Part shown: positions 17,613-25,996 of the stretch, in pieces
Position numbering within the stretch: the stretch's first letter is position 1
How the letters are laid out: each line of letters opens with the position of its first letter
Assembly (NCBI RefSeq): GCF_007097385.1
Contig: NZ_VJZS01000005.1
Location: forward strand, 1 to 49,216
Direction: 5' to 3'
Source of the DNA: Flavobacterium sp. ZT3R18
GTDB lineage: Bacteria > Bacteroidota > Bacteroidia > Flavobacteriales > Flavobacteriaceae
Length of the DNA stretch: 49,216 nt
Notes under the pieces: model-generated
Seen by the model: the letters and a program-made list of their open reading frames with translations, nothing else
Told to the model about the DNA's origin: nothing
Databases searched by the model: none
Made by a program: the position numbers and the translations under genes

Positions 17613-18383
17613 TTACTCATCTCCAGAATGATGTTCTGGAGCTTTAGGTGTATTGTGTTTTATAGCCGAATTTAGATAAAAAAATAAGCGTATGGTATGA
17701 TTCATATCGTATTGATAGCCGGAATATTTTTGTTGATAGACATTCATATACCCAAAATCGTAACTCAATTTGGGATTGATATTTTGCCTTATTCCAATAA
17801 AAATACGGTTTTGGTCGAATGTATTATAGACTACTTCCCTACCAAAATGAATTAACAACTCATCGGCTAAAACTAAAGAAGGTAATTTTTTGTTATTGAA
17901 TACTGGGATGGTAAAACTGGCTAAATAACGCACTCTATTTGTAAATCGCCATTCTCCGGTAGGTTCGTCGTTGGCCATTTTTTCTTGCCATCGTTGTTCA
18001 TTTCGCAATCGTTGAAGAACACTAACTTTTCCAACTTTGGTAACTAACTGGGCTTGCTGGTATATTCTATTTTCATCTGCGTAGGTTGACCATCCTTCTT
18101 TGCTTGACGCCAACCACATGTGGGCATAACCTCCCGTTAATGTCACAGACGTATTGGGCATATAAGAAAGTCCGCTTCTTAGAAAATAAAAATTATTGCT
18201 TTCAAAAACTCCATTTTCACGAATATGGGCGTCAGCAACTATCCCCCAATGGCCACTAAACTTTGTTACCGTATTCAAAGAAACCCAAGTTTGCACTTGT
18301 TGATTTACCTCTTTTACTTGCGGTGCTTGCCCAAATACTAAAAAGGGAAATAATAAAACTAGAATTGTAGATATGTTTTTCAA
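17613..18383 (-). CDS. DUF2490 family outer-membrane protein
   Basis: A 256-residue exported protein (signal peptide MKNISTILVLLFPFLVFGQ) with features of DUF2490: the early QTWVSLNTVTKFSGHWGIVADAHIREN, Trp- and Arg-rich strands (RLRNEQRWQEK, EWRFTNRVRYL), and a terminal barrel-like segment (YDMNHTIRLFFYLN). The family is thought to form an outer-membrane beta-barrel of unknown role. It stands alone on the minus strand with an FNR-like palindrome about 100 bases upstream. The His-rich C-terminal tail (PEHHSGDE) is unusual but short. Confidence 0.82.
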   Translation of the reverse strand: MKNISTILVLLFPFLVFGQAPQVKEVNQQVQTWVSLNTVTKFSGHWGIVADAHIRENGVFESNNFYFLRSGLSYMPNTSVTLTGGYAHMWLASSKEGWSTYADENRIYQQAQLVTKVGKVSVLQRLRNEQRWQEKMANDEPTGEWRFTNRVRYLASFTIPVFNNKKLPSLVLADELLIHFGREVVYNTFDQNRIFIGIRQNINPKLSYDFGYMNVYQQKYSGYQYDMNHTIRLFFYLNSAIKHNTPKAPEHHSGDE

Positions 18384-18476
18384 AATAGTAGCCGGATAAA
18401 TATGTATTAAAATTAATTAAAAAAAAGATTAAAAACTTTATCTTGTAAAATTACTTTTCAATTTGCTTAATGAATA

Positions 18477-18488
18477 TGATAATTATCA
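18477..18488. promoter_or_regulatory. FNR/CRP-like palindrome between divergent genes
   Basis: TGATAATTATCA is a perfect palindrome matching TGAT-N4-ATCA. It is centred about 100 bases upstream of the DUF2490 gene (minus) and 72 bases upstream of the nuclease gene (plus). A near-copy lies upstream of aspA at a similar distance. Confidence 0.42.
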
Positions 18489-18554
18489 CATCACTTAAAT
18501 AATCGTAAATATTCTAAATGGAATACATTTGCAAACTAAACCAAATTCTAAGTA

Positions 18555-19361
18555 ATGAAAATCCATTTTATAGTCGTATTCCTTTTATTTACATCCTCAA
18601 TTGCATTTTCCCAAACCAAACTGCTATCTTGGAATATAGCGAATTTTGGCAAATCCAAATCCGATCAAGAAATTGCTTTTATAGCCAATACGATAAAAGA
18701 TTATGACATTGTCACCATTCAAGAAGTAGTCGCAGGAAATGGTGGGGCACAAGCTGTAGCACGATTGGCAGATGAACTCAATCGAAAAGGGACGAAATGG
18801 GATTATCGAATAAGTGATCCAACATCTAGCAGCGCCTATAAAACGGAACGTTACGCCTTTATTTGGAAAACGAGTACCTTAAAACTAAAAGGCAAACCCT
18901 GGTTGGAGCAAAAATATCATTTGGAAATAGAACGTGAACCGTATTTTGCCACTTTTGAAATTAAAGGAAAAAGTATTACTGTTGCCTCATTTCATGCCAT
19001 CACCAAAAACAAACAACCCGAAACAGAAATAAAACATTTCAAATTATTACCCCAAGAATATCCCAATCTGAATTTACTTTTTGCGGGTGATTTTAATTGT
19101 CCCCAATCGCATTCCGTTTTTAATCCTTTAAAGAAAATGGGCTATGCTCCTATTTTAGAAAATCAAAAAACATCTCTAAAATTAAACCGTAAAGGAGATA
19201 ATTGCTTGGCATCTGAATTTGACAATATGTTTTATAAAACCAATTCCATAAACTACATTAAATCAGACGTAATTTTGTTTTATGAAAAGTTCGTTTCCTT
19301 AAAAGAAGCTCGAAAAGTATCCGATCACATTCCTATTTGGTTTGAGTTCTCTTTGAATTGA
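18555..19361 (+). CDS. Exported endonuclease/exonuclease/phosphatase family protein
   Basis: A 268-residue DNase I-like hydrolase with a signal peptide (residues 1-20, ending AFSQ). Catalytic-site markers of the family appear in order: LSWNIANFG (Asn), IVTIQEVV (Glu, metal), VASFHAI (His), FAGDFNCP (Asp and Asn) and VSDHIPIWFEF (Asp-His). It is therefore probably an active metal-dependent nuclease or phosphodiesterase acting in the periplasm or outside, for example on extracellular DNA as a phosphate source. It is divergent from DUF2490 and convergent with glsA. A specific substrate cannot be told. Confidence 0.9.
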   Translation: MKIHFIVVFLLFTSSIAFSQTKLLSWNIANFGKSKSDQEIAFIANTIKDYDIVTIQEVVAGNGGAQAVARLADELNRKGTKWDYRISDPTSSSAYKTERYAFIWKTSTLKLKGKPWLEQKYHLEIEREPYFATFEIKGKSITVASFHAITKNKQPETEIKHFKLLPQEYPNLNLLFAGDFNCPQSHSVFNPLKKMGYAPILENQKTSLKLNRKGDNCLASEFDNMFYKTNSINYIKSDVILFYEKFVSLKEARKVSDHIPIWFEFSLN

Positions 19362-19393
19362 TTATGCTATAAAAAACAGACGACTTCTTGTCT

Positions 19394-20314
19394 CTAAAAA
19401 ATAGACATTCCGGTTTTGGTTGTCAATAATTCTAAAGCATTCATTCCCAACTCCGAGTTTCCTTTTTCATTAAGTCTCGGACTCCATGTTGCAACCACAA
19501 AATTCTTAGGGTATAAAGCAGCGATACCTCCGCCAATTCCGCTTTTTCCTGGTAAGCCTACTTTGTAGGTAAACTCCCCAGATTCGTCATAAAATCCACA
19601 GGTTTGCATTAAAGCATTCAATCTTTTTACTTGGCTTTTGGTCAAAACTTGTTTGCCAGATTTGGTAATCCCCTCATTAGCAAAAAAGAAAAATGAATGG
19701 GCTAGTTCTTCGCATGTCATTTCTATGGAACACTGATGAAAATAAAAGTCTAAAACCGTTTCTACATCATTTTCTATATTACCAAACGACTTCAAAAAAT
19801 TAGCTAAAGCAGCATTTCTAAAACGCGTTTCTTTTTCGGATTGTGCCACTTTTAAATTAAAATCGATTGTTGGGCTTCCCGAAATCATTCTTATAAAATC
19901 TAAAAGATCCTCTTTTGGGTTATTCAAGTGTGTAACCAACATATCCGCAATCACAATGGCTCCTGCATTAATAAAAGGATTACGTGGAATTCCTTTTTCG
20001 TATTCTAATTGCACTAATGAATTAAAAGCATTTCCTGAAGGTTCAACTCCTACTCTTTCCCAAATTTTTTCGTCCAAAAATGAAAAAGCTAAAGCAACAG
20101 TTAGAGCCTTTGAAACACTTTGAATAGAAAATTTTTCGTTGCTATCACCAATTCCAAAATCCTCTCCTCCAATAGTTATCAAGTGGATACCAAATTTATC
20201 GGGGTCAACTTTAGTCAATTCCGGTATTGAAGTAGAAACATTTCCAATAGTTGGTAGTATTTTTACTTCTTGAAATACTTCTTGTAAAATTGTGTTGTAG
20301 TTAATCGTTTCCAA
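19394..20314 (-). CDS. glsA: Glutaminase
   Basis: Hydrolyses glutamine to glutamate and ammonia, in the cytosol since no signal peptide is present. The 306-residue protein belongs to the beta-lactamase-fold glutaminases: Ser66-Val-Ser-Lys69 in FSIQSVSKALTVALAF is the catalytic pair, followed by NAFNSLVQLEYEKGIPRNPFINAGAI, GSPTIDFNLKVAQSE and PGKSGIGGGIAALYP near the end. Length and motif spacing are normal. It lies 23 bases after the GATase-like gene and is probably translated from the same mRNA. It fits the amide nitrogen theme of the asparaginase cluster 8 kb away. Confidence 0.95.
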   Translation of the reverse strand: METINYNTILQEVFQEVKILPTIGNVSTSIPELTKVDPDKFGIHLITIGGEDFGIGDSNEKFSIQSVSKALTVALAFSFLDEKIWERVGVEPSGNAFNSLVQLEYEKGIPRNPFINAGAIVIADMLVTHLNNPKEDLLDFIRMISGSPTIDFNLKVAQSEKETRFRNAALANFLKSFGNIENDVETVLDFYFHQCSIEMTCEELAHSFFFFANEGITKSGKQVLTKSQVKRLNALMQTCGFYDESGEFTYKVGLPGKSGIGGGIAALYPKNFVVATWSPRLNEKGNSELGMNALELLTTKTGMSIF

Positions 20315-20337
20315 GCAAATGTGTGTTTATAAAAAAA

Positions 20338-21600
20338 TTAAGTCTTCTGTTTTTTCTTTCTCGCCGCCGGAAACAATACATTATTCAAGATTAATCGATA
20401 GCCTGGAGAATTGGCATGCAAGTCCAAAACCGTTGGAGGATCTCCCACTTGATGCTGAAAATCTTCCGGATCATGGCCTCCATAAAAAGTAAACATACCT
20501 TTTCCTTTTTCGCCATGTATGTACCGTGATTCACCATTAAGCTCGCAAGTTCCCATTACCAAAACATTCGACTTTACCAATTCCGAATCAAATGCCGTAG
20601 TTTGCCCCATAAATCCTTTGATTAATTGCGTATGATTTTGGCACAGCATACTGGGAATAAAATCCCATTTGGCCGAAAATTCCATTAAAGTAAAATAATC
20701 TTTCTCCATGGGAATCTTTCTTTTTGATGTCATATCAATATCCGAAAACTCATATTGTTCTGGTCTTCGTTCTAAAGTAAAGTTTTTGAAAGCAAAAGTA
20801 CTTCCATAATTTAGTTTCGATTGGTAATTGGCTTCGCTTGGATCCCCGTCAAACATAGGTTCGCATATATCAACTCCATCTGCTGCCAAAGCGATATCAA
20901 AACTATCCGTGGCTGAACACATGGCAAATAAAAAACCTCCTCCTATTACAAAATCTCGTATTTTTTTGGCAACAGCCCCTTTCTCTTGAGACACTTTTTC
21001 ATATCCTAATTTTTTGGCCAAAGCCTCAGCATCTCTTTTTTGATCTATGTACCAAGGCACATTTTTGTAAGCCGAATAAAACTTACCATATTGTCCTGTA
21101 TAATCTTCGTGATGCAAATGCAACCAATCATAAAGCAGCAATTGATCACTCAAAACTTCCTCATCATATATAGGAGTAAACGGAATTTCGGCATACGTTA
21201 AAACTAAAGTTACGGCATCATCCCACGGTTGCTTTCCTTTTGGAGTATAAACTGCAATTTTTGGAGCTTTTTCTAGAATTACGGTCTCCATATTTTGCGA
21301 AGGGCTAGAAATTTCGTTCAGTATAGCGGTTTGCTCAGCATCCGAAATCACTTCAAAACTCACGCCTCGTATTTGGCATTCTTTTCTAATTTCTTCGGCA
21401 TCGGGCAATAAAAAAGAACCTCCACGGTAATTAAGTAACCAACTGGCTTTGTAGTTTTTGGCTAGACACCAATAGGTAATTCCATACGCTTTTAGATGAT
21501 TTTGTTGTGTAGTTTCATCCATTGGCAACAAAACAAAAGATGCTTTGGATGAAATCGATAAAAGAAAAATAAATATAAAAAGCAGTCTTTTGCGTGTCAT
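20338..21600 (-). CDS. Exported GATase-like protein, often called asparagine synthetase B
   Basis: A 420-residue protein with a signal peptide (about 1-20, ending KASF). It is a conserved Bacteroidota family that databases tend to name asparagine synthetase B. The sequence has neither the N-terminal Cys glutaminase nor the ATP-pyrophosphatase (SGGxDS) domain of real AsnB, so that name is doubtful. Visible features are the EILEKAPKIAVYTPKGKQPW-like Rossmann start near 107, DDAVTLVLTYAEIP, HLHHEDYTGQYGKFY, GGGFLFAMCSATDSFD (a Cys nucleophile-elbow-like turn as in class I GATase folds), HGEKGKGMFTFYGGHDPED and the KKKQKT end. Export and pairing with glsA suggest a periplasmic role; the reaction is unknown. 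Confidence 0.8.
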   Translation of the reverse strand: MTRKRLLFIFIFLLSISSKASFVLLPMDETTQQNHLKAYGITYWCLAKNYKASWLLNYRGGSFLLPDAEEIRKECQIRGVSFEVISDAEQTAILNEISSPSQNMETVILEKAPKIAVYTPKGKQPWDDAVTLVLTYAEIPFTPIYDEEVLSDQLLLYDWLHLHHEDYTGQYGKFYSAYKNVPWYIDQKRDAEALAKKLGYEKVSQEKGAVAKKIRDFVIGGGFLFAMCSATDSFDIALAADGVDICEPMFDGDPSEANYQSKLNYGSTFAFKNFTLERRPEQYEFSDIDMTSKRKIPMEKDYFTLMEFSAKWDFIPSMLCQNHTQLIKGFMGQTTAFDSELVKSNVLVMGTCELNGESRYIHGEKGKGMFTFYGGHDPEDFQHQVGDPPTVLDLHANSPGYRLILNNVLFPAARKKKQKT

Positions 21601-21701
21601 TTTAAAACTATTTTAAAGTAAAGATAAGGGGAAGCGAACTGAAATATTCCTTTTTTACCTTTTATAATCATGCAAAGTAAAACTTTTTAATATACTTCTA
21701 A

Positions 21702-22367
21702 TTAAATATCTAGAAAAACTATTGCATTTTGAATGGCATAAACCACCAATCCTGCAATGTTTTTAGACTCCGTTTTTATCAATAAATTATTTCTATGCCC
21801 CTCAACCGTTCTGGGGCTTATAAATAATTTTTCGCCAATTTCTATGGTGCTTTTTTGTTTGCAAATGAGTTGCAACACTTCTAGTTCTCGAGAAGTAATA
21901 AAACTGGAATCAAAACTACACTTCGATTTCTTATTTGCACCAATGTCATTCTGAATAATACTCATAACATGATCTGAATAATAAAAACCTTTTCTAGCTA
22001 CTTCCTTGATGGTTGATACTAATTCTTGAGGTGTCGCTTTCTTTATCAAATAAGAAACAGCCCCCACATCAATCATATTAGCAATAAATGATCTTGAATC
22101 ATAGCTAGTTAAAGCAATAATCTTTATTTCCGAAAATTCTTTATTGATAATCTTGGTAGCTTCTATTCCGTTTATCAATGGCATTTTTAAATCCATTATA
22201 ATAATATCAGGCAACTGATTGCTGTTCTTTAAAAAAGAAATAAGCTCTTTCCCGTTTGAAGCCTCAAAAATGATTTTAATATTCTTTTCTCGTCCTAATA
22301 AAAACGAAATCCCTTTCCTAAATAAGACTTCATCATCGACCAAAATTATTTTTATAGTTTCATTCAT
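21702..22367 (-). CDS. NarL/LuxR-type response regulator
   Basis: A 221-residue two-component regulator. The receiver domain (about 4-125) has the acidic pair Asp11-Asp12, the phosphorylated Asp59 in IIIMDLKMP, a Thr in ALTSYD and the Lys in YLIKKATP. A LuxR-type helix-turn-helix (about 153-218) reads SSFITSRELEVLQLICKQKS and ISPRTVEGHRNNLLIK, and binds DNA as a dimer. It follows the histidine kinase gene by 77 bases on the same strand and is its likely partner. Nearby candidate targets are the tail-collar group, which carries a palindromic 20-bp motif. This link is inference. Confidence 0.93.
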   Translation of the reverse strand: MNETIKIILVDDEVLFRKGISFLLGREKNIKIIFEASNGKELISFLKNSNQLPDIIIMDLKMPLINGIEATKIINKEFSEIKIIALTSYDSRSFIANMIDVGAVSYLIKKATPQELVSTIKEVARKGFYYSDHVMSIIQNDIGANKKSKCSFDSSFITSRELEVLQLICKQKSTIEIGEKLFISPRTVEGHRNNLLIKTESKNIAGLVVYAIQNAIVFLDI

Positions 22368-22444
22368 TTTGAAGATATTTATTGTTTTTTATTTGCGATA
22401 TAGAATTTGATGCTTTTCAATTGTGATTTGGAATCGCGGTCAGT

Positions 22445-23116
22445 TTAAAAATTAAAAATCACAGAAACTCCGTTATTCAATTCCGACTCAATCTTGATAT
22501 TTCCTTGTAGTATGACTATCCTGCTTGCAATATTCTTCATCCCAAAACCACTATGATTTTCTATTTGATTCAAATCAAAACCAATTCCATTGTCTGAATA
22601 AATACAAGTTCTTTTTCCATTTATTTTATCAAAAAGAACAGAAATAGCAGTCGCTTTTCCATGCTGTATCGAATTAGCTAACAACTCCTGCAAAATTCTA
22701 AAAATATGTATATGAGATTCGTTTTCTTCAAAATTAAATTTTAGTTTGTTTTCATATTCAATAGTGACCGATTCATTGTTGCTAAAATCGGAACACAACT
22801 CTTCTATTCCTGCATGAAGTCCAAATTTATCCAATACTGGAGGAAGCAAACTATGCGCCATTTTTTTAGAACTATTCAATGCTTTCGAGGTGTAATCAAT
22901 GATGTTTTTCATGATTTCTTCCCTTTCTGTTGCAGACAAATTAGGAATCTTTAGAAGATGGCAATTCAGCGAAATAACATTCAATTTTGAACTTATATCG
23001 TCATGCAATTCATGCGCAATCCGTTTCCTGTCGGATTCTAACGTACGCATTACCGAAAATAACATACTGTTTTTAAATACAATATCTAAATTATTAAGTT
23101 CAAATTTCTTTTCCAT
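22445..23116 (-). CDS. Cytosolic histidine kinase lacking a sensor domain
   Basis: A 223-residue kinase of the NarX/DegS (HisKA_3) group. The dimerisation helix carries KRIAHELHDDISSKLN, with phosphoacceptor His38. The ATPase domain holds the N box ILQELLANSIQHGKA, the G1 box YSDNGIGFD and the G2 box HSGFGMKNIASR. There is no transmembrane helix, PAS or GAF domain before the His: only about 30 residues precede the dimerisation helix. Most relatives carry long sensor regions (often TPR repeats plus a membrane helix). It must therefore sense through a partner or respond to a cytosolic ligand, or be a shortened gene; the ATG at 23116 is a sound start. Confidence 0.9.
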   Translation of the reverse strand: MEKKFELNNLDIVFKNSMLFSVMRTLESDRKRIAHELHDDISSKLNVISLNCHLLKIPNLSATEREEIMKNIIDYTSKALNSSKKMAHSLLPPVLDKFGLHAGIEELCSDFSNNESVTIEYENKLKFNFEENESHIHIFRILQELLANSIQHGKATAISVLFDKINGKRTCIYSDNGIGFDLNQIENHSGFGMKNIASRIVILQGNIKIESELNNGVSVIFNF

Positions 23117-23702
23117 AATTCTTACATTATAAAGTATGAGTAACTATCCCTTATCTATTTTATAAAATTATTTTAATTGCTTAACAAAAGAAATACAAAT
23201 CACGTAGTAATTATCTCCCTTTTCGTCTAAAAACAAGCATTTTATCGCTTTTAAATGAATTACACAGTCAAATGTAAATAACAATTAGTCATTTTCCTAA
23301 TAAAAATAAATTTTATTATACAATAAGTAAGATAATTATTTTGCTCTTTTTTAAATTATATTCATAAATCTTATTAAATTAGCGACTTAGAATCTCAACT
23401 ATTTTATTCAATAGTTACGCTTGTTTTTTCAAACCTTAATTTTTCCCTTTCATGACATAAAAAAAGGGCTTGATGCCATTTCTATATATATGTAAAATAC
23501 AGTTTCTTAGTTTTACAAACAGAGATAATTCTCTGTAATCAAACGCTCATTGGGACACAGTTATAGATTACTATCCTCAATTCTATTTTCAACAGTAAAA
23601 TTTGGAATTAGAAATCATATAAAAACAGGTATTTATACGTGTTTTAATATAAAATAATACAACCGATTCAAACTTTAAAAAAAACTTTTAAAAAAAAACT
23701 TT
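23117..23702. other. Gene-free region between the kinase and tail-collar genes
   Basis: No coding frame is supported over 586 very AT-rich bases. It contains a perfect 7-bp inverted repeat with a four-base loop (ACAGAGA 23519-23525 / TCTCTGT 23530-23536) and the 20-bp motif at 23621-23640. It must contain divergent promoters. Confidence 0.55.
23621..23640 (+). promoter_or_regulatory. 20-bp candidate operator (copy 2)
   Basis: AAAAACAGGTATTTATACGT is identical to the minus-strand reading of 7875-7894. It lies 62 bases upstream of the tail-collar ATG. At this position it could be a promoter-overlapping binding site, for example of the neighbouring NarL-type regulator. Confidence 0.5.
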
Positions 23703-24278
23703 ATGGAACAACTTATTGGACAAATTCAAGCTTTTGGATTTAACTTCACCCCAAGGGGTTGGGCATTTTGCAACGGCCAATTACTCTCTATTTCACAAAA
23801 TACGGCATTATACTCTTTATTAGGAATCACTTTTGGTGGTGATGGTATTACCAATTTTGGGTTGCCCGACCTAAGAGGCAGAACTATTGTACACCCTGGA
23901 CAAGGAACTGGACTTACTAATCCTGTACTATGGGGAGAAAAAGGGGGGGCACAAACAGTAGTGCTTACTCAAACTAACATGCCAATACACAATCACGGCT
24001 TGGCAGGAACAGCTTTCGTAAATACGGTAATCAATGTGGGCCATAATGGTGCTTCAAACACAACCGAAAATGGAGAAAACAGTTTGGGTGCTGGTTCTGG
24101 ATTTCCAAATATGTATAGCGAAGCCCCTTTGTCTGCCGATAAGTTTTCGGGTATTAGCTCAACTATTAGCGGTTCTACTTCGCTAGTAGGAGGTAGTGCG
24201 CCCGTATCCCTCTTAAATCCATATTTAGGAATCTATACTAGTATTGCATTGTATGGTATTTTTCCTTCTAGGGACTAA
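23703..24278 (+). CDS. Phage tail-collar domain protein (MdpB-like)
   Basis: A 191-residue protein with the tail-collar domain at its N-terminus (IGQIQAFGFNFTPRGWAFCNGQLL, then NTALYSLLGITFGGDGITNFGLPDLRGR). The rest has NMPIHNHG and a Gly/Ser-rich tip with many T/S/N, ending in YGIFPSRD. This is the layout of the bacterial MdpB family (microcystin-dependent protein homologues), which resembles short tail-fibre tips but is found as chromosomal genes without a phage. There is no signal peptide. No phage structural genes occur nearby, so a prophage remnant is unlikely. It is followed by a long palindromic element and the binding-protein-like gene. Confidence 0.9.
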   Translation: MEQLIGQIQAFGFNFTPRGWAFCNGQLLSISQNTALYSLLGITFGGDGITNFGLPDLRGRTIVHPGQGTGLTNPVLWGEKGGAQTVVLTQTNMPIHNHGLAGTAFVNTVINVGHNGASNTTENGENSLGAGSGFPNMYSEAPLSADKFSGISSTISGSTSLVGGSAPVSLLNPYLGIYTSIALYGIFPSRD

Positions 24279-24678
24279 TACTACTTTTTTGAAAAACCCA
24301 CATTTATTTATTTTTTGAAGTATTTAAATGAAGGGGTTTTCTATTTGTGATAGCAGGGCAAACGCTTTTAAAAATTTTTAGCCACGAATTTCACGAATGA
24401 ACACAAATCTAAAAAGAATAAAAATTAAATAACACGAATTTCTCTGTGTTTTTGAATAAATTAGTGTAATTTGAAAAGTATAAAATTCGTGTTCATTCGT
24501 GAAATTCGTGGCTACTTTTTTTCTGTTTTTAAAAGCGTTTGCCCTGTTTGTGAGAGAAAAATTTAGAAAAAATCAACTTGTCTTTGCATTTTTTTTAAGA
24601 ATAATCTTTAAATGGCATTAAACAAATAATAAAGTTTCAAATTTACAATCAGAAACCATTTCATAACAGCAAACAACG
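24279..24678. other. Gap dominated by a long palindromic element
   Basis: About half of these 400 bases are the palindrome at 24354-24546, which is listed separately. The rest is AT-rich with no coding frame and no clear promoter box before the gene at 24679. Confidence 0.6.
24354..24546. repeat. Long palindromic element, copy 1 (193 bp)
   Basis: The outer arms 24354-24374 and 24526-24546 are exact complements (21 bp, around CAAACGCTTTT). The inner arms 24379-24404 and 24489-24514 are exact complements (26 bp, around CACGAATTTCACGAATG). They enclose an 84-base, AT-rich centre. A decayed copy with the same arm sequences lies at 36907-37062. No transposase is present, and it looks like a MITE or REP-type repeat. 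Confidence 0.85.
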
Positions 24679-25839
24679 ATGGCTATGCTACCTAAAATAG
24701 GGGTTTTACTCCCACAATCTAAGCAGTTCAAAACCCTAGACCGTGATTTTATTCGAGGCCTTAAATTGCCATCCCTAGAAGTGTCCTATCGCATAGAGAG
24801 TATAAGTTTGGGTGCAGACGAAAGATTGATTATAGATAAAATGCAAAAACTCCATTATCAGGAAGAGGTCTCGATAATCATTGGTTTTTTTGGCCACCAC
24901 AAGCTTTCGGATGTATTTGAATACGCCTCCAACCACGACATATTGCTTATTGCATCCGATTTGGGGGCGAACCTACCCTACCAATTGCCTACTCTAAAAG
25001 GAGTGTATTGCAATTCGTACGGACTTCACGAGTCGAGCTACTTACTCGGAAAATTTTTGCAGCAGCGGGAATACAAAAGCATCGTGAGTTCTAGTTCTTA
25101 CTACGATGCGGGCTATGGTTTTCTGGATGCCCTAACACAGGCCTTTGAAGAAAACAAAACCTCGTTTTCGGGACATTATATTACTCCTTTTTTGCCTAGA
25201 GAAACCGAAACCCAACTCATGCTAGAGGACATTGAAAGCTATAAACCCGAGGTAATATGTGCCTTTCATTCGGGGCTATATACTCAAGAGCACACTCGCT
25301 TTTTGAACGAAAATAAATTACTCGAAAAATATCCTTACTACCTCTCGGCTTTTTGTTTTGACTCTGAATTAGAAAATGAAGCGAACAAAGACCATCTTTT
25401 TGTAGTGGGTTCTTGGCTAGGAAACGAAAACTGCTCGACTACAACTTCGGAAGGTGCTACAAATTTTGAATTTATTACCAACTACCATGAAAACCATTCC
25501 GAATTGCCTACTGTTTTTTCGCTTTTAGGCTACGAAAGTGGTTTGATTATAAAAGCACTACTAGAAAACACTCCGCAAAATACACCTACTCCTTTGCTTA
25601 TTGCAACCATGAACCGCTTACACGTTGCAGGGCCAAGAGGGACAATACGGTTTGATCCAGAGACTCAACGAACCAACTTTGACCATTATATCTATACTGT
25701 TTGTAAAAGTGATACAGATTTACCTTGCCTGATAAAAACAGAAACTTTAACCAATACAGGAAATTTTATAAAAAAAATCATAAATATGCCTGCACCTCTT
25801 AAGGCTGGAGGCTGGCAAAATGCTTATTTATGTCATTAA
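24679..25839 (+). CDS. Type I periplasmic-binding-fold protein without signal peptide
   Basis: A 386-residue protein resembling the branched-chain amino acid/AmiC binding-protein fold (Peripla_BP_6/5): LPKIGVLLPQSKQF opens strand 1 with the typical start, FIRGL and IIGFFGHHKLSDV follow, and FRPE-like segments give way to AGPRGTIRFDPETQRT near the end, a conserved turn of this family. In normal family members a signal peptide precedes this start. Here the protein begins almost directly at strand 1 (MAMLPKIGVLL), so it is leaderless. No permease or ATPase genes lie nearby. It may therefore be a cytosolic ligand sensor or a protein exported by another path, linked to the tail-collar and adhesin genes. 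Confidence 0.78.
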   Translation: MAMLPKIGVLLPQSKQFKTLDRDFIRGLKLPSLEVSYRIESISLGADERLIIDKMQKLHYQEEVSIIIGFFGHHKLSDVFEYASNHDILLIASDLGANLPYQLPTLKGVYCNSYGLHESSYLLGKFLQQREYKSIVSSSSYYDAGYGFLDALTQAFEENKTSFSGHYITPFLPRETETQLMLEDIESYKPEVICAFHSGLYTQEHTRFLNENKLLEKYPYYLSAFCFDSELENEANKDHLFVVGSWLGNENCSTTTSEGATNFEFITNYHENHSELPTVFSLLGYESGLIIKALLENTPQNTPTPLLIATMNRLHVAGPRGTIRFDPETQRTNFDHYIYTVCKSDTDLPCLIKTETLTNTGNFIKKIINMPAPLKAGGWQNAYLCH

Positions 25840-25996
25840 CTTAAAAAGAACGTATGAAATAACTGCAAAATTAAATTCAAAAAGAAAAATTTAAAGTTTG
25901 TTTAAGAGAACACCTCATTTAAGGACAAACTTCAACACGATTCTAAAAATACTTTTACAAATACGTGAAAGCATTCCGAATCAAAAATGAAAAAAA

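Noticed and set aside
23703..24278. Prophage based on the tail-collar domain
   Set aside because: No capsid, terminase, integrase or other tail genes lie nearby; the sequence fits the chromosomal MdpB-type family.
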